Assembly: GCF_000284415.1 (NCBI RefSeq)
Contig: NC_017059.1
Location: 2,504,490 to 2,538,172 of the forward strand
Length of the DNA stretch: 33,683 nucleotides
Reading direction: 5' to 3'
DNA from: Pararhodospirillum photometricum DSM 122
Lineage (GTDB): Bacteria; Pseudomonadota; Alphaproteobacteria; Rhodospirillales; Rhodospirillaceae
How positions within the stretch are numbered: position 1 is the stretch's first letter; each line of letters opens with the position of its first letter. Under the pieces are notes generated by a model. That model ran no database searches. It was not told where the DNA came from and saw nothing but the letters and a program-made list of their open reading frames with translations. The position numbers were made by a program, and so were the translations under genes. Positions 1 through 8,706 of the stretch are shown here, one piece after another.

Positions 1-430
1 TTTCATCGGAACGAATGGCAATGTACGAGTATGCCTTGTCCGCCCCGACGTACCGCTCGAAGGGATGGATCTTCATCATGCGGGTGCACCAGCGCGACCG
101 CGGACTCGGGAGGAAGCCGGAGAAGTGCTGGTAGAGGATGACGTCGAAGGGAGTGCGGGTATCCTTGCCCTCGATCTCGCGGACGTCGAGCATCTCCAAG
201 GCGGTGATGCGGGTCACCTTGGTACCCAGCACATGCTCCAAGCGTTCGAAATATTGATAGGTCTCTGGCAGCTCCGCCCCGGTGTCCGAGAACACGTACT
301 CCAGGGGTAGATGGCCATAGTTCTGGGAGAGGTAAATCGCCAACGCGGTGCTGTCCTTGCCCCCGGATAAGGGCACGATATGGCGTGCGCTCAGGTCTTG
401 GAGCGCGTCGTCCAATTTGCAGACAGTCAT
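1..430 (-). CDS. sspD: SspD-like PAPS-reductase-family ATP pyrophosphatase (partial, 3' end off window)
   Basis: About 143 N-terminal residues are visible, starting MTVCKLDDALQDL; the gene runs off the left edge. Residues 22-27 are SGGKDS, the PP-loop of the adenine-nucleotide alpha-hydrolase fold, followed by YVFSDTGAELPETYQY and a conserved RWCTRMMKIHPF stretch typical of PAPS-reductase/DndC-type proteins. In the family this enzyme adenylates a substrate while sulfur is passed on for DNA backbone phosphorothioation. The start ATG (430-428) overlaps the sspC stop as ATGA, so translation is probably coupled. The position after cysteine desulfurase, DUF4007 and large ATPase genes supports SspD rather than an assimilatory CysH. 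Cysteines beyond the edge cannot be inspected. Confidence 0.88.
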   Translation of the reverse strand, partial: MTVCKLDDALQDLSARHIVPLSGGKDSTALAIYLSQNYGHLPLEYVFSDTGAELPETYQYFERLEHVLGTKVTRITALEMLDVREIEGKDTRTPFDVILYQHFSGFLPSPRSRWCTRMMKIHPFERYVGADKAYSYIAIRSDE

Positions 431-3400
431 CGATTTCCTCCTGCTGCAACGGCTTGCTTGGCTGTTCCGGCCCTGATGCGCTCAAGCTGATCCTGCAGAT
501 TCCTGATACGCGCTTCAATGATGGGGGCCATTTCCTGGGGCGGATTATCCACCGTCAGGGCCGCGTCCTCGATCCGCTGACGGCATTCACGCAACAGCAT
601 GCGCATGTTATCGGCGGTGCCGTCCTGCCACTGCTCGATACCGCGCTGGAGAAGGACGGAGCTGAGGGATCGTGCCAGCGTTTCCGGTGAGGAGCGGCCG
701 TTCAATGTCTCGCCGACCAAGCGCAGAACGGTCCGGTCGGTCAGCTTGACGTCCTCCCGCTTCTGCAGAGAGGGGTCGAAGCACCGCACCCAGGCTTGAA
801 TGCCAGCCATCACTTGGTCGGGGGGCTTTTCACCCGTCTCAACGGCCAGGATTGAACCCACAACCTCAACAGCGTCGCGCAAATAACCTTCCACCAGCCG
901 GTCGATGGCGTTCCGGACATTCTCAAGTGTCTTGATCGTTTTGCTGAGGTTTCTGGTTCGCAGCCCGCTCTGGCCATGACCAAAAGCTGCAGGCAAGTCG
1001 ACCAGGACAAGCTTGGGCGGATCAATGTCGTCGAAAATCAGCTTCAGGAACCGGCGGGCGTCGTCGGTCAGGCGCTTGGATCGCCGCGCACCGTCCGCCA
1101 GAGCCGATTTCCAGGTGTTCAAGGCATCGACGGCGAATTGGACGTGCTCGTCGCTATCCGTGGGGCGGCGGTTGTTAAAGATATAGGCGAACTCAGCCAG
1201 GTAGTTTTTGGTGTCGTCATCGGCTGCGTGGACTTCCACGCAATAGCGCTCGGGCTCCAGGAAAATGCGGGTGCTCTCGAAGCCCAGCAAATCCGGCATG
1301 TAGATCCCGTCTCGGCGCAGACTGGCCATGCGGGCGAAAGCACGAAACCCGGCCATAACAATCAGAGGGACAGCCCCCATAGGCATCCCAATTGGAGGCT
1401 GAGAAAGCTCGGTGACGAGATCTGCAATGGGCCGGGTGGCTGGCTTGTGGAAGAACTCCTTGATGACGGCCCAGACGTATTGCATCCCGGGGTCTTTGAT
1501 TTCGTTAGGCTGGGCAAATCGGCCCCGATCGCCTTCGGTGCGATGAAGACCCGTGCGCTCCAGGACAGTTCTGAAAACCGAAGCTTCCGCCGAGGAGTCG
1601 TCTTCCTGATAGCCAGAATGCGGTTTCTGGGAGTGCTCCATCAGGCGCGTCAGCAGGCGGATACTGGCCGTCTGCATCTGCCTGGAAAGCGAGCGGCGCA
1701 TGATCTGGTCATTAACGATGGTTGGTGTCCGCTCGTACCATCCGTCCATCAATTCCGACGCGATGACGCCCGCCGGGCGCTCCGGCGTGACCTTCAAGGC
1801 TTCACCTTGATAGAACCACGTCGCTGCAGTCGGCCGGTCCGTCGTCAGACGGTGCAGCACGACAGCTAGCTGGCGACGGGCAACAGCCAGCAGTTCGTCC
1901 AGCTCCTCGCCGACCAAGGGGTCTTGGCTGAGAAGGTCATGGTCACGCTTGAGCCCGCTCAGGGCATCCACTTCCAGCGCCGCCTCGAACACCGGCAGCG
2001 GTTCTGCAGGCAGCACGAACAGCACCCGCTTTAGCCCGGCTAGCGCGTTCCCAATGGCCGCCCGGGCCGTGGCGATATCTTCGGCCGTGTCGGCCAGCAC
2101 GTAGACAACCCGGCCCCATTCTGTTGCGGGCGGCTCCAGTCCGATGAGGGTTTCTGGCGTTTTCAGCGCGGCAGCGGTGGAATATTGACCGCTCAGGTAG
2201 CGGGCTGTCCCACGAGCTAGGTTGTGGCGCGTCGGACGGATGAACGGAGCCGGATGTTGATTGTCGAGGAACTGGGCGAGTTCAAAGCCATCAATCAGGC
2301 GGGCCCGCTCGTCCCGTATGCGGGTAGCCAGATCGAAGTCGGCTCCATGCCAGATGGAGACATCGTCGTTTAGCCTCCGGTGCAGTAGCAACTTGCGACC
2401 GGTTAGGTCGTCGAGAGCCTCTGAAGCAGCCTTAGCGGAGAGGCCACGGCTGCGGATCGCCATTTCCAGCGTCGACCGGGGCAAATGGCGGCGCTCGCCA
2501 TCCGCCCCCAACTGCAGAATGCAGGCGGCGGCCAGGGCCTCCCGTTCGACCGTTCCAACGGCACGGCTTCGGGCACTTTCTGCTTCGACCCACCGTCGGT
2601 GCGAGCCGCCGATGCCAACGTCTGACCGCATTGCATCCGAGAAGGCGGTGTAGACCTCATCGACGCCGACGACCGAGGACAGATCCAGGGTTTCGATGAA
2701 CGCAAAGAGGCTGCGCTCGTTTTGCCCCACCCGTGCGACAAGCCGGGGGAGAACCTGCAAGGCCGCAGAAGACAGAGGGTACGCCGAGGCGATCAGGCTT
2801 TCGACGCGCTCGGTTTCCTCGCAGCCGTCAAACCAGCGGGCGGCCACAGCTCCGGTGGCGATATCGCGCACCCATTCGCCCGCAGGCAGAACGATATTCC
2901 GAGGTCGCCGGTCACGGATGATCGCGGCGATCATCTCGTAGAGCTCGCGGCTGTCCTCGACAAAGCGGATCTGCTCGAAGCGGCCCTCGATTTTCCGCCA
3001 CTCGTTGCGCGAGGTTTGGTTCAGCGCTCCCGCATAAGCCAGCAGGCTCTGGTGCAACAGCAGGGTCAGGCTTATCGAGGGCTTCTTGGGTCGGGCGGCC
3101 CACTCAGCGAGCCGCTGGATGACGTCGAGGTCGCGGGCGCGCCCTTCGTTGATGAGGCCCTCGAGATGTCGGCCGAACTCGTCCCAGATGATCGCCACCC
3201 GGTCCGTCCCGTTCAACTTCTCAATGGCCTTGAGGACCTCTTCGATGTCGGAACAGCCATGGAGGTTGAGCAACTTGGCCAAAGCGTCAGGAACGTTGCG
3301 GACAAAGCCGCTGAGCGTGACAATCCGTCCCGTAGCGTCGCTCTTGAGCCGGTCCCTGGCCATCTGGTGCAGGTCGGGTGTTACTGTGGCAAGGCGCTCA

Positions 3401-3636
3401 AGCACCGGCCGGAGCGCTGCCTTGGCGGCGGCGCTGTTGGCAACCAGCAAGCCGCCCACACCTGCGGCTATGGACTTACCGCTGCCATAGGTGGCAATAG
3501 CCATTGTGGCACCCGGCTCAAACACCGCTCGGATGAGCGGAGATGATTTCCGGGTGGGCTGATAGTGGCTCAACCGTTCAGGCACGGACAGGTCGTCGCG
3601 AAGGTTGACCGAGCGGAAGAAGGGCTGGCGGATCAT
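427..3636 (-). CDS. sspC: SspC-like large P-loop ATPase of the phosphorothioation module
   Basis: The protein has 1069 residues. A Walker A motif (ATYGSGKS) lies at about residues 48-55 and a Walker B-like strand (VAIIWDEFG) at about 147-155, so the ATPase core is N-terminal. The remaining roughly 850 residues show no domain I recognise; there is a basic, helical C-terminus. In characterised SspABCD systems SspC is the ATPase that works with SspB and SspD during single-strand sulfur insertion. Its start overlaps the sspB stop (ATGA at 3633-3636) and its stop overlaps the sspD start. Assignment rests mainly on operon position plus the P-loop; sequence alone would allow only 'large AAA-like ATPase'. 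Confidence 0.85.
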   Translation of the reverse strand: MIRQPFFRSVNLRDDLSVPERLSHYQPTRKSSPLIRAVFEPGATMAIATYGSGKSIAAGVGGLLVANSAAAKAALRPVLERLATVTPDLHQMARDRLKSDATGRIVTLSGFVRNVPDALAKLLNLHGCSDIEEVLKAIEKLNGTDRVAIIWDEFGRHLEGLINEGRARDLDVIQRLAEWAARPKKPSISLTLLLHQSLLAYAGALNQTSRNEWRKIEGRFEQIRFVEDSRELYEMIAAIIRDRRPRNIVLPAGEWVRDIATGAVAARWFDGCEETERVESLIASAYPLSSAALQVLPRLVARVGQNERSLFAFIETLDLSSVVGVDEVYTAFSDAMRSDVGIGGSHRRWVEAESARSRAVGTVEREALAAACILQLGADGERRHLPRSTLEMAIRSRGLSAKAASEALDDLTGRKLLLHRRLNDDVSIWHGADFDLATRIRDERARLIDGFELAQFLDNQHPAPFIRPTRHNLARGTARYLSGQYSTAAALKTPETLIGLEPPATEWGRVVYVLADTAEDIATARAAIGNALAGLKRVLFVLPAEPLPVFEAALEVDALSGLKRDHDLLSQDPLVGEELDELLAVARRQLAVVLHRLTTDRPTAATWFYQGEALKVTPERPAGVIASELMDGWYERTPTIVNDQIMRRSLSRQMQTASIRLLTRLMEHSQKPHSGYQEDDSSAEASVFRTVLERTGLHRTEGDRGRFAQPNEIKDPGMQYVWAVIKEFFHKPATRPIADLVTELSQPPIGMPMGAVPLIVMAGFRAFARMASLRRDGIYMPDLLGFESTRIFLEPERYCVEVHAADDDTKNYLAEFAYIFNNRRPTDSDEHVQFAVDALNTWKSALADGARRSKRLTDDARRFLKLIFDDIDPPKLVLVDLPAAFGHGQSGLRTRNLSKTIKTLENVRNAIDRLVEGYLRDAVEVVGSILAVETGEKPPDQVMAGIQAWVRCFDPSLQKREDVKLTDRTVLRLVGETLNGRSSPETLARSLSSVLLQRGIEQWQDGTADNMRMLLRECRQRIEDAALTVDNPPQEMAPIIEARIRNLQDQLERIRAGTAKQAVAAGGNR

Positions 3637-4553
3637 GCTTGGTCTCCGATCCGCTGGAAGTGCCGTTCAAGCCACTCATCCGGGCGCAGGGCGGGAACGC
3701 TGAGGTGGCGTTCGGCGCCAAGCAGAGTCACCTTAACGCCAATGTGGCCGTAGACCTGCTCCGCCGTGGCGGCAATGTCGTCGATCATGTCGCTGCCAAG
3801 CCCGAAGACGCGGGCAGGACCGCGCCGCCGCCGCACCACCTCCCCAAGAGGGACCGAGTCTGTGGATACCTCCATGGCAAGGCTGGATACGCAAGCGAGG
3901 ACGGCCTCGAGCGGCACTTGGTCGAGAGGGCGGGTCTTCTCATAGCGGCCTGTGTCGGAATGGCGCAGCACCATGGCGAGGTCGCGAAGCGGACAAATGG
4001 TCGCGTCTTCGGGATCCATGCGGTCATTCGCCGAGGCAGCGGCGTAGGCGAGAAGCAGGCAGCTGACGTCACGTTTGGCCACGTCCGGTGTGGTCTGATT
4101 TGACGAATGCTCCTTGAGGTGCCGGATGAAGGCTTCGACGCATGCGGAGCGCTCAAAGGTGCGTTCACGAAAATCGTTGAAGAACCAGCTCCAAACGCTT
4201 CCTTCCCGGCTGGCCAAGCTAAGATGGATGAACCACCAAGTGGCCGGGAACTCCAGATAGGGATCGCGTTTCATCACGGTCCACCCTAGGGGCGACAGGA
4301 CGAGCCGACGCGAACGCGGGCCGTTTTCGAGATCCCTCTCGAACTGGGCCAAGCCGCTGGCATCCAGCCAGAACTGCAGGGACTTGACCATGCGGCTGCC
4401 GATGCCAAGTGCATCAGCCGTCGCAAGGTCGGCCTTGAATCCCTCAGAGGATTCAATACGGGCCATACCTTTTCCAAGCCAGCCGTGGCGGACAGCAAAA
4501 GTCTCATGACGCCCAAACTCAAACTTGGCCTGTTTCACGGCAGCGTTGCTCAT
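3633..4553 (-). CDS. sspB: SspB-like DUF4007 protein (DNA nickase of SspABCD)
   Basis: 306 residues with the DUF4007 signature: an N-terminal FGRHETFAVRHGWLGKG block (about 13-29), then LGIGSRMVKSLQFWLDASG (about 49-67) and YLEFPATWWFIHLSLA (about 98-113). DUF4007 proteins co-occur with PAPS-reductase-like and cysteine desulfurase genes, and the characterised SspB is a DNA nickase that opens one strand for sulfur incorporation. The start overlaps the sspA stop as ATGA (4550-4553). No other catalytic motif can be named from the sequence. Full length and intact. Confidence 0.88.
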   Translation of the reverse strand: MSNAAVKQAKFEFGRHETFAVRHGWLGKGMARIESSEGFKADLATADALGIGSRMVKSLQFWLDASGLAQFERDLENGPRSRRLVLSPLGWTVMKRDPYLEFPATWWFIHLSLASREGSVWSWFFNDFRERTFERSACVEAFIRHLKEHSSNQTTPDVAKRDVSCLLLAYAAASANDRMDPEDATICPLRDLAMVLRHSDTGRYEKTRPLDQVPLEAVLACVSSLAMEVSTDSVPLGEVVRRRRGPARVFGLGSDMIDDIAATAEQVYGHIGVKVTLLGAERHLSVPALRPDEWLERHFQRIGDQA

Positions 4554-5704
4554 TGCAAATCTCTAAGGCAGTCGGCCACGATTTGCGCAGCCAAACGAAC
4601 CTCTTTCTGTGTGTTGAAAATCGAAAAAGAGAAGCGGAGGCTGGCGTAAGCCTCGTCTTCAGACAACTGCATGGCGGTTAAAACATGGGACGGCGACGGC
4701 TTGCCGCTTGAGCAGGCCGACCCCAGGGAGGCGGCCACGCCCTTTTCGTCCAGCTTGGCTAGAAGTGCCATGCCCTCGATGCCCGGGAAGCGGATGTTGG
4801 AAGTGTTGGGGACCCGGCTGGCCCGGCTTCCGTTCACGACCGCCTCTGGGACGAGCTTCAATATCGCCCGTTCAAAGCAGTCGCGGATTGCGGCCATCTT
4901 GGCAATCATGACCTCTAGGTGCGCCGCCCGGACCTCGGCCGCCCGCCCAAGCCCGACCGCGGCTGCGACATTCTGGGTGCCTGAGCGCATTCCCTGTTCC
5001 TGGCCGCCACCAAGGATCAGGGGGCTGACCCGCCGGTCATCGGGGTCGGTCAGCACCAGGACGCCGGACCCTTGAGGCCCGTGCAGCTTGTGGCCGGAGA
5101 AGGTGGCCACGTCCACCCCTGCGGCTACCAGATCCACTGGTACGCGGCCGACTGCCTGAGCAATGTCCGAATGAACCAGGGCGTCTGGACGTATGGCCTT
5201 AACGGCTCTTCCTACGTTCGCAACGGGCTGAACCACGCCGGTTTCGCTGTTAGCCCACTGAATGCTGACCTTAACTGGGCCGATAGTTTCCCTGGCCGCC
5301 CGGGCGGCGTCTGCCGGGTTCACGGTTCCTGACGCCGACACGTCAAGCAAGATGATCCGGGCTCCCCGGCGAGCAAGTGCTTCAGCGGGCCGAAGGATGG
5401 ACGGGTGCTCGACCTTGGTGGTGATCAGGGTCCACTGTCCGGCGTCCTCAGCATGATGACCGATGACAAGGTTGTTTCCCTCGGTGCCGCCCGATGTGAA
5501 GATCACACCCTCAGGAAAAATGCCGGGAAGCAAGGCGCACACACCGTCCCGGGCTGCTTCTAGCAGCGTCCGTGCCTCGACCCCCAATGAATGGGCACTA
5601 GAAGGGTTCCACGATGTTGCCTTCATCGTCCGCAGGACTGCGTCCGTGACCACCTGAAGGGGCCGTGTCGTAGAATTGTTGTCAAGGTACATCAATTTAT
5701 GCAA
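4550..5704 (-). CDS. sspA: Cysteine desulfurase SspA (IscS/NifS-type, PLP enzyme)
   Basis: 384 residues, class V aminotransferase fold. It takes sulfur from L-cysteine as a persulfide and hands it to the phosphorothioation machinery. Visible motifs: LDNNSTT at the N-terminus, TSGGTEGNN (70-78), H100, SGHKLHGPQGSG with PLP lysine K206, GTQNVAAAVG (242-251), and the persulfide cysteine C331 in GSACSSGKPSPSH. The listed start is TTG at 5704, preceded by AGAGGGG four bases upstream; an ATG at 5692 (MYLDNN, nearer the family norm) has no SD at normal spacing. It heads the four-gene module, 205 nt after the restriction cassette, so it may have its own promoter. Context distinguishes it from housekeeping IscS. 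Confidence 0.9.
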   Translation of the reverse strand: MHKLMYLDNNSTTRPLQVVTDAVLRTMKATSWNPSSAHSLGVEARTLLEAARDGVCALLPGIFPEGVIFTSGGTEGNNLVIGHHAEDAGQWTLITTKVEHPSILRPAEALARRGARIILLDVSASGTVNPADAARAARETIGPVKVSIQWANSETGVVQPVANVGRAVKAIRPDALVHSDIAQAVGRVPVDLVAAGVDVATFSGHKLHGPQGSGVLVLTDPDDRRVSPLILGGGQEQGMRSGTQNVAAAVGLGRAAEVRAAHLEVMIAKMAAIRDCFERAILKLVPEAVVNGSRASRVPNTSNIRFPGIEGMALLAKLDEKGVAASLGSACSSGKPSPSHVLTAMQLSEDEAYASLRFSFSIFNTQKEVRLAAQIVADCLRDLQ

Positions 5705-5784
5705 AGAGCCCCTCTATCCACCTAGTACCCATCATGTCGCTCAACACTGGACTTCAACAGCAGCGATGCTATCATCCTTGCCTG

Positions 5785-5796
5785 CTTTCCGGAAAG
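5785..5796. repeat. Perfect 12-bp palindrome in the cassette/sspA gap
   Basis: CTTTCCGGAAAG reads identically on both strands and lies in the 205-nt gap (5705-5909) between the 160-residue protein and sspA. It could be an operator for separate control of the modification genes, but no convincing -35/-10 pair is placed around it. A second loose inverted repeat (ACCG...CGGT) is at about 5817-5834. Confidence 0.3.
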
Positions 5797-5909
5797 GCCG
5801 CCCCCTGATTGATGGGACCGTTTTGGACACGGTTGTGTTGGCGAGGCTGCATTCACTGATATGGCTGACAGATCAATAGTTGATCGAAAGCCATGAAACC
5901 GCAAAAATC

Positions 5910-6392
5910 CTACGAGCGAAAATCGTTGTCATGGACCGCGGCCATATCTGCGTTGGCTAGAAGTCCTTCGATCTCCTCGCAAAGAGTATCTAGGGGCGTT
6001 TCCCCCTGGAGGTCACCCAAAAGCGTCAACAACTCAGGCATCCCAGCCAAGGCGTATCGCGAGGCGATACCGAGCATTTTCCCTGGGTCTTCGACGACTT
6101 TAATGTCTTTGGTTTCTGCAAGGGCTAATAAAACAATGGCCGTGGGATGCCAGGAGTCAGAGCTGAGCACCACACCCTCGGCCGCCTTGTACTTTTTACC
6201 CGTGTGGTCGACAGGCTTAAGCTTCTTCTTTACGGCAAGGCAGAGGGCGAAGAACCACATGTCTATGTTGCGTGCGAAGGGCTGATGAATAGGCTGGGCG
6301 GCTTTTCCATCTTTCTTCTGCACGTATCTATCAAAATGTTCCCGGTACTCCTCGGGAATCATGATGTCGTGGGTAGCAAACGGGTTAGACAT
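5910..6392 (-). CDS. Small Dnd/Ssp-associated protein (resembles 'dnd system-associated protein 4')
   Basis: 160 residues from ATG 6392, chosen because GGAGGT lies six bases upstream; this start overlaps the stop of the preceding ATPase gene by 8 nt. An upstream in-frame extension to 6509 lies inside the ATPase gene and is rejected. The region FARNIDMWFFALCLAVKKK, the KKYKAAEGVV block, and PTAIVLLALAETKDIKVVEDPGKMLGIASRYALAGMPELLTLL recall, from memory, the small helical 'dnd system-associated protein 4' family. No catalytic residues are recognisable. The acidic C-terminus (LCEEIEGLLANADM) could be a contact surface. Function unknown; the tight coupling suggests it is an accessory subunit of the ATPase. 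Confidence 0.72.
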   Translation of the reverse strand: MSNPFATHDIMIPEEYREHFDRYVQKKDGKAAQPIHQPFARNIDMWFFALCLAVKKKLKPVDHTGKKYKAAEGVVLSSDSWHPTAIVLLALAETKDIKVVEDPGKMLGIASRYALAGMPELLTLLGDLQGETPLDTLCEEIEGLLANADMAAVHDNDFRS

Positions 6393-8475
6393 TACCGACC
6401 TCCGCAACAACAGGCTGGCGAGCACTCTCGCGGCGTTCACAAAGTTTGCAGAAGTTTCTGTGGTCGCATTGACACAGAAGGGCTTTGGCCTCGCTTGTCC
6501 CTGGATCATTTTTCAGGATCTTCGGGTAGTGAACCGGGTTGGTCACGGTCATCACCCGACCTGCCTTCTCATCAAGGATGTCTTCGCACCCCTTAATCTC
6601 ATCGTGCGTGAGGAAAAGTATAAGTTGATCACTGGCCTCTGACGCAACTTTAACTACAGCTGTCTTGACGAAGCCGCTCATCATTCCGAGGGGGGTATCG
6701 ATGACGTTCGGGGCTTCGACGCCGCTCACCTCGGTAAGCGCGAGCACGAAGGCGATGGTCAGTGCACGACGAGAGGCGCCATTCAGGTCCAGGGAAGGGT
6801 CCATGACCCTGTTATTGCGGCCGTGAACAACAATGCGAAAATCTGAATCTATAGCCGCTTTCTGGATAAGAGCGTTTTCCGGGTCTGCACCAATCATCTG
6901 CAAGAAATATTCGTTCATAAGGGAAGATACTGATTGAACTTCACGGGTCTTCATAAGATCAAGTGTTCCCTCAAACACTGACTTGATGTCACGAGCCACC
7001 TGAAGTTCGAGAGCGTACTTCCTGCCTTTTTTTTCCTTTTTGGAAAGAACGTCGAATAACTTGCTCTTTTCAACCTTGCGTGCTATTTTGCCTTTCAGGG
7101 ACACATCATACTTGGATACCTCTGAAATACATTCCTGGAGTTGCTTCTGATAGGTGTCTCGCATCTCGCGGGCGCGCTGAACGTCGTCGTCCTGGACCTT
7201 CGCAAGGCGGACCTCCAAGTTAGCCTCCTCGCTGCACAGATCGCCGTAGACTCTCTGCTCCAGGTTCCTTGTCTTAAAGGCTTCGGCGTAGGCCTTCAGC
7301 CATTGAGCGGGATTTTCTTGGAAAAGATCCCGCCCTTCAAAGTATAAATCGGATACCTTAGAGCGCAAGGCGTCGGCATCTTTGCTATCTTCGATCAATT
7401 TCTCGATGTATTTTCGGCGGCGCATGCCGTCCTGCGTATTCTTATCCAGACTCTCTCCGCAGATACAATCGCTATGACGCAGTCTATCTTCGAGGATAGG
7501 GATAGTCTTGTTCGGAATCTGCCCTTTCTGTCGCAAAACATCAAGGATCTGACCGGCAGCCTTCATCTTGTCGCGCAGCAACTCGCGGGCGAAGGTCTTG
7601 TTGCTCAATAGGCCTGCCTGAGACGATTCCGCGGTCTTGATCCGTCCCTCCGCAGCGGCCTTGTGCTTCCTGACGCGGGCGAGCTCGCGGGCAATCTCCT
7701 CTCGATTGCCCCGCTTCAGGGCCTCCTCAAGATCGCTGTTCGCCTTGGCATGGAGCTCGTTTAGATGAGTGATTTGGTCCTTTAGCGTCTCGAGCTGCTG
7801 GCTGATCGCCGGAATCTCGGTGTCGAGCTTCTCCAGTTCGACGCGGATGGCATGAAGCTCCTGGTTCCCCGACGCCTCGTCGGCTTTGCTGCGCAAATCG
7901 CTTTCCGACGCCTTGATGTGGCTGACGGCCTTCTCGAGCATCGGCAGGCCCATCAATTGCTCGATGGCTTTTTTCACCCGCTTCTGCTGTTCGGTCTTCT
8001 TGCCCTCAATGAAGCTGAGTGCCCTGTCCCCGTCCGTAAAGAAGACCTCGCGCAGCTCGCTCGGCATATGAGCGGCCAAATAGGCTTCGACGTTAGGTAT
8101 TTCCTTGGTGCCATTCAGAGTTATCTCGTAAAGCTGCGCGTCGGACTTTCCGTGCATCTGAGTGCCGACGTTTTCGATCAGGCTACGTATTATCTTGTAG
8201 CGCTGCATCCCTCTTTTCCCCTCGATTTCGTAGTCGATCTCGACGCAGGTCTTTGAAGTCTCCCCCAACGACAGATCCATCGAAAACAGGTTGTAGCTTG
8301 AGGGAAGGGCGTCGTCGCCAAACAGACACCATTGGAGGGCATGCAGCATGGTGGTCTTGCCGCTCTCATTGGCGGCGCGGATCACGGTGATGTTCCGTTC
8401 TCGGTCGGTCGAGAACACCAGTTCAACGCCGTTCAGCAGGCGAAAGCCGTCAAACTTCGCGCGGATGAGCTTCAT
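6385..8475 (-). CDS. Rad50/SbcC/DndD-like ATPase with coiled coil and Cys hook
   Basis: 696 residues, laid out like an SMC/Rad50 head. Walker A is AANESGKT (34-41), where the usual first glycine is alanine. Long helical, charged segments (about 160-300 and 350-510) flank a hook C337-I-C339-G. The ABC-type signature LNGASRRAL is at 564-572, Walker B VIDTP at 591-595, and the switch histidine in LTHDE at 622-626. The family couples ATP binding to DNA opening or tethering; DndD of DNA sulfur systems has this layout. The C-terminus carries another cysteine group, C668-x-C670-x5-C676-x2-C679, possibly metal-binding. The start is 2 nt after the 75-residue gene's stop. Most likely the ATPase of the restriction cassette, but a DndD-type role in modification is possible. 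Confidence 0.85.
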   Translation of the reverse strand: MKLIRAKFDGFRLLNGVELVFSTDRERNITVIRAANESGKTTMLHALQWCLFGDDALPSSYNLFSMDLSLGETSKTCVEIDYEIEGKRGMQRYKIIRSLIENVGTQMHGKSDAQLYEITLNGTKEIPNVEAYLAAHMPSELREVFFTDGDRALSFIEGKKTEQQKRVKKAIEQLMGLPMLEKAVSHIKASESDLRSKADEASGNQELHAIRVELEKLDTEIPAISQQLETLKDQITHLNELHAKANSDLEEALKRGNREEIARELARVRKHKAAAEGRIKTAESSQAGLLSNKTFARELLRDKMKAAGQILDVLRQKGQIPNKTIPILEDRLRHSDCICGESLDKNTQDGMRRRKYIEKLIEDSKDADALRSKVSDLYFEGRDLFQENPAQWLKAYAEAFKTRNLEQRVYGDLCSEEANLEVRLAKVQDDDVQRAREMRDTYQKQLQECISEVSKYDVSLKGKIARKVEKSKLFDVLSKKEKKGRKYALELQVARDIKSVFEGTLDLMKTREVQSVSSLMNEYFLQMIGADPENALIQKAAIDSDFRIVVHGRNNRVMDPSLDLNGASRRALTIAFVLALTEVSGVEAPNVIDTPLGMMSGFVKTAVVKVASEASDQLILFLTHDEIKGCEDILDEKAGRVMTVTNPVHYPKILKNDPGTSEAKALLCQCDHRNFCKLCERRESARQPVVAEVGNV

Positions 8476-8477
8476 GG

Positions 8478-8705
8478 TTAGGCGTCTCCGCTCTGTTCAG
8501 CCAGCTGCAGTAAGGTGCCGACCCTGCCGATCAGGTCGCTGAACTTCTGGGAAATGTTGGTTCTCGCGAACTGATGCTGCCGCTCCGCCTGAATTATTTC
8601 GGCGACAACATTGCCAATTTCTTCGCGATAGCCGGGGCAGCGCTCCTCTAGGTGGCGGACATTTTCCATGATGATACCGACAACCTTTTCGTCCTTGTAT
8701 GCCAT
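8478..8705 (-). CDS. 75-residue conserved-looking small protein of the restriction cassette
   Basis: Short charged protein, predicted all-helical by eye (MAYKDEKVVGIIMENVRHLEE...), with no membrane segment and a single cysteine (C23). It is supported as a real gene by a strong SD (AAGGGGGG, about six bases before ATG) and by tight packing: ATG begins 1 nt after the helicase stop, and its stop is 2 nt before the Rad50-like start. I do not recognise a family. Its heptad-like pattern suggests a coiled-coil partner bridging helicase and ATPase, which is inference only. Confidence 0.72.
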   Translation of the reverse strand: MAYKDEKVVGIIMENVRHLEERCPGYREEIGNVVAEIIQAERQHQFARTNISQKFSDLIGRVGTLLQLAEQSGDA

Positions 8706-8706
8706 C

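Noticed and set aside
3..518. 171-residue minus frame overlapping sspD
   Set aside because: The sspD frame has the PP-loop and family motifs; this one is a shadow with no recognisable sequence.
4550..5704. Housekeeping IscS or DndA
   Set aside because: No iscR/iscU/iscA neighbours; the DUF4007, large ATPase and PAPS-reductase neighbours fit the Ssp rather than the DndABCDE arrangement.
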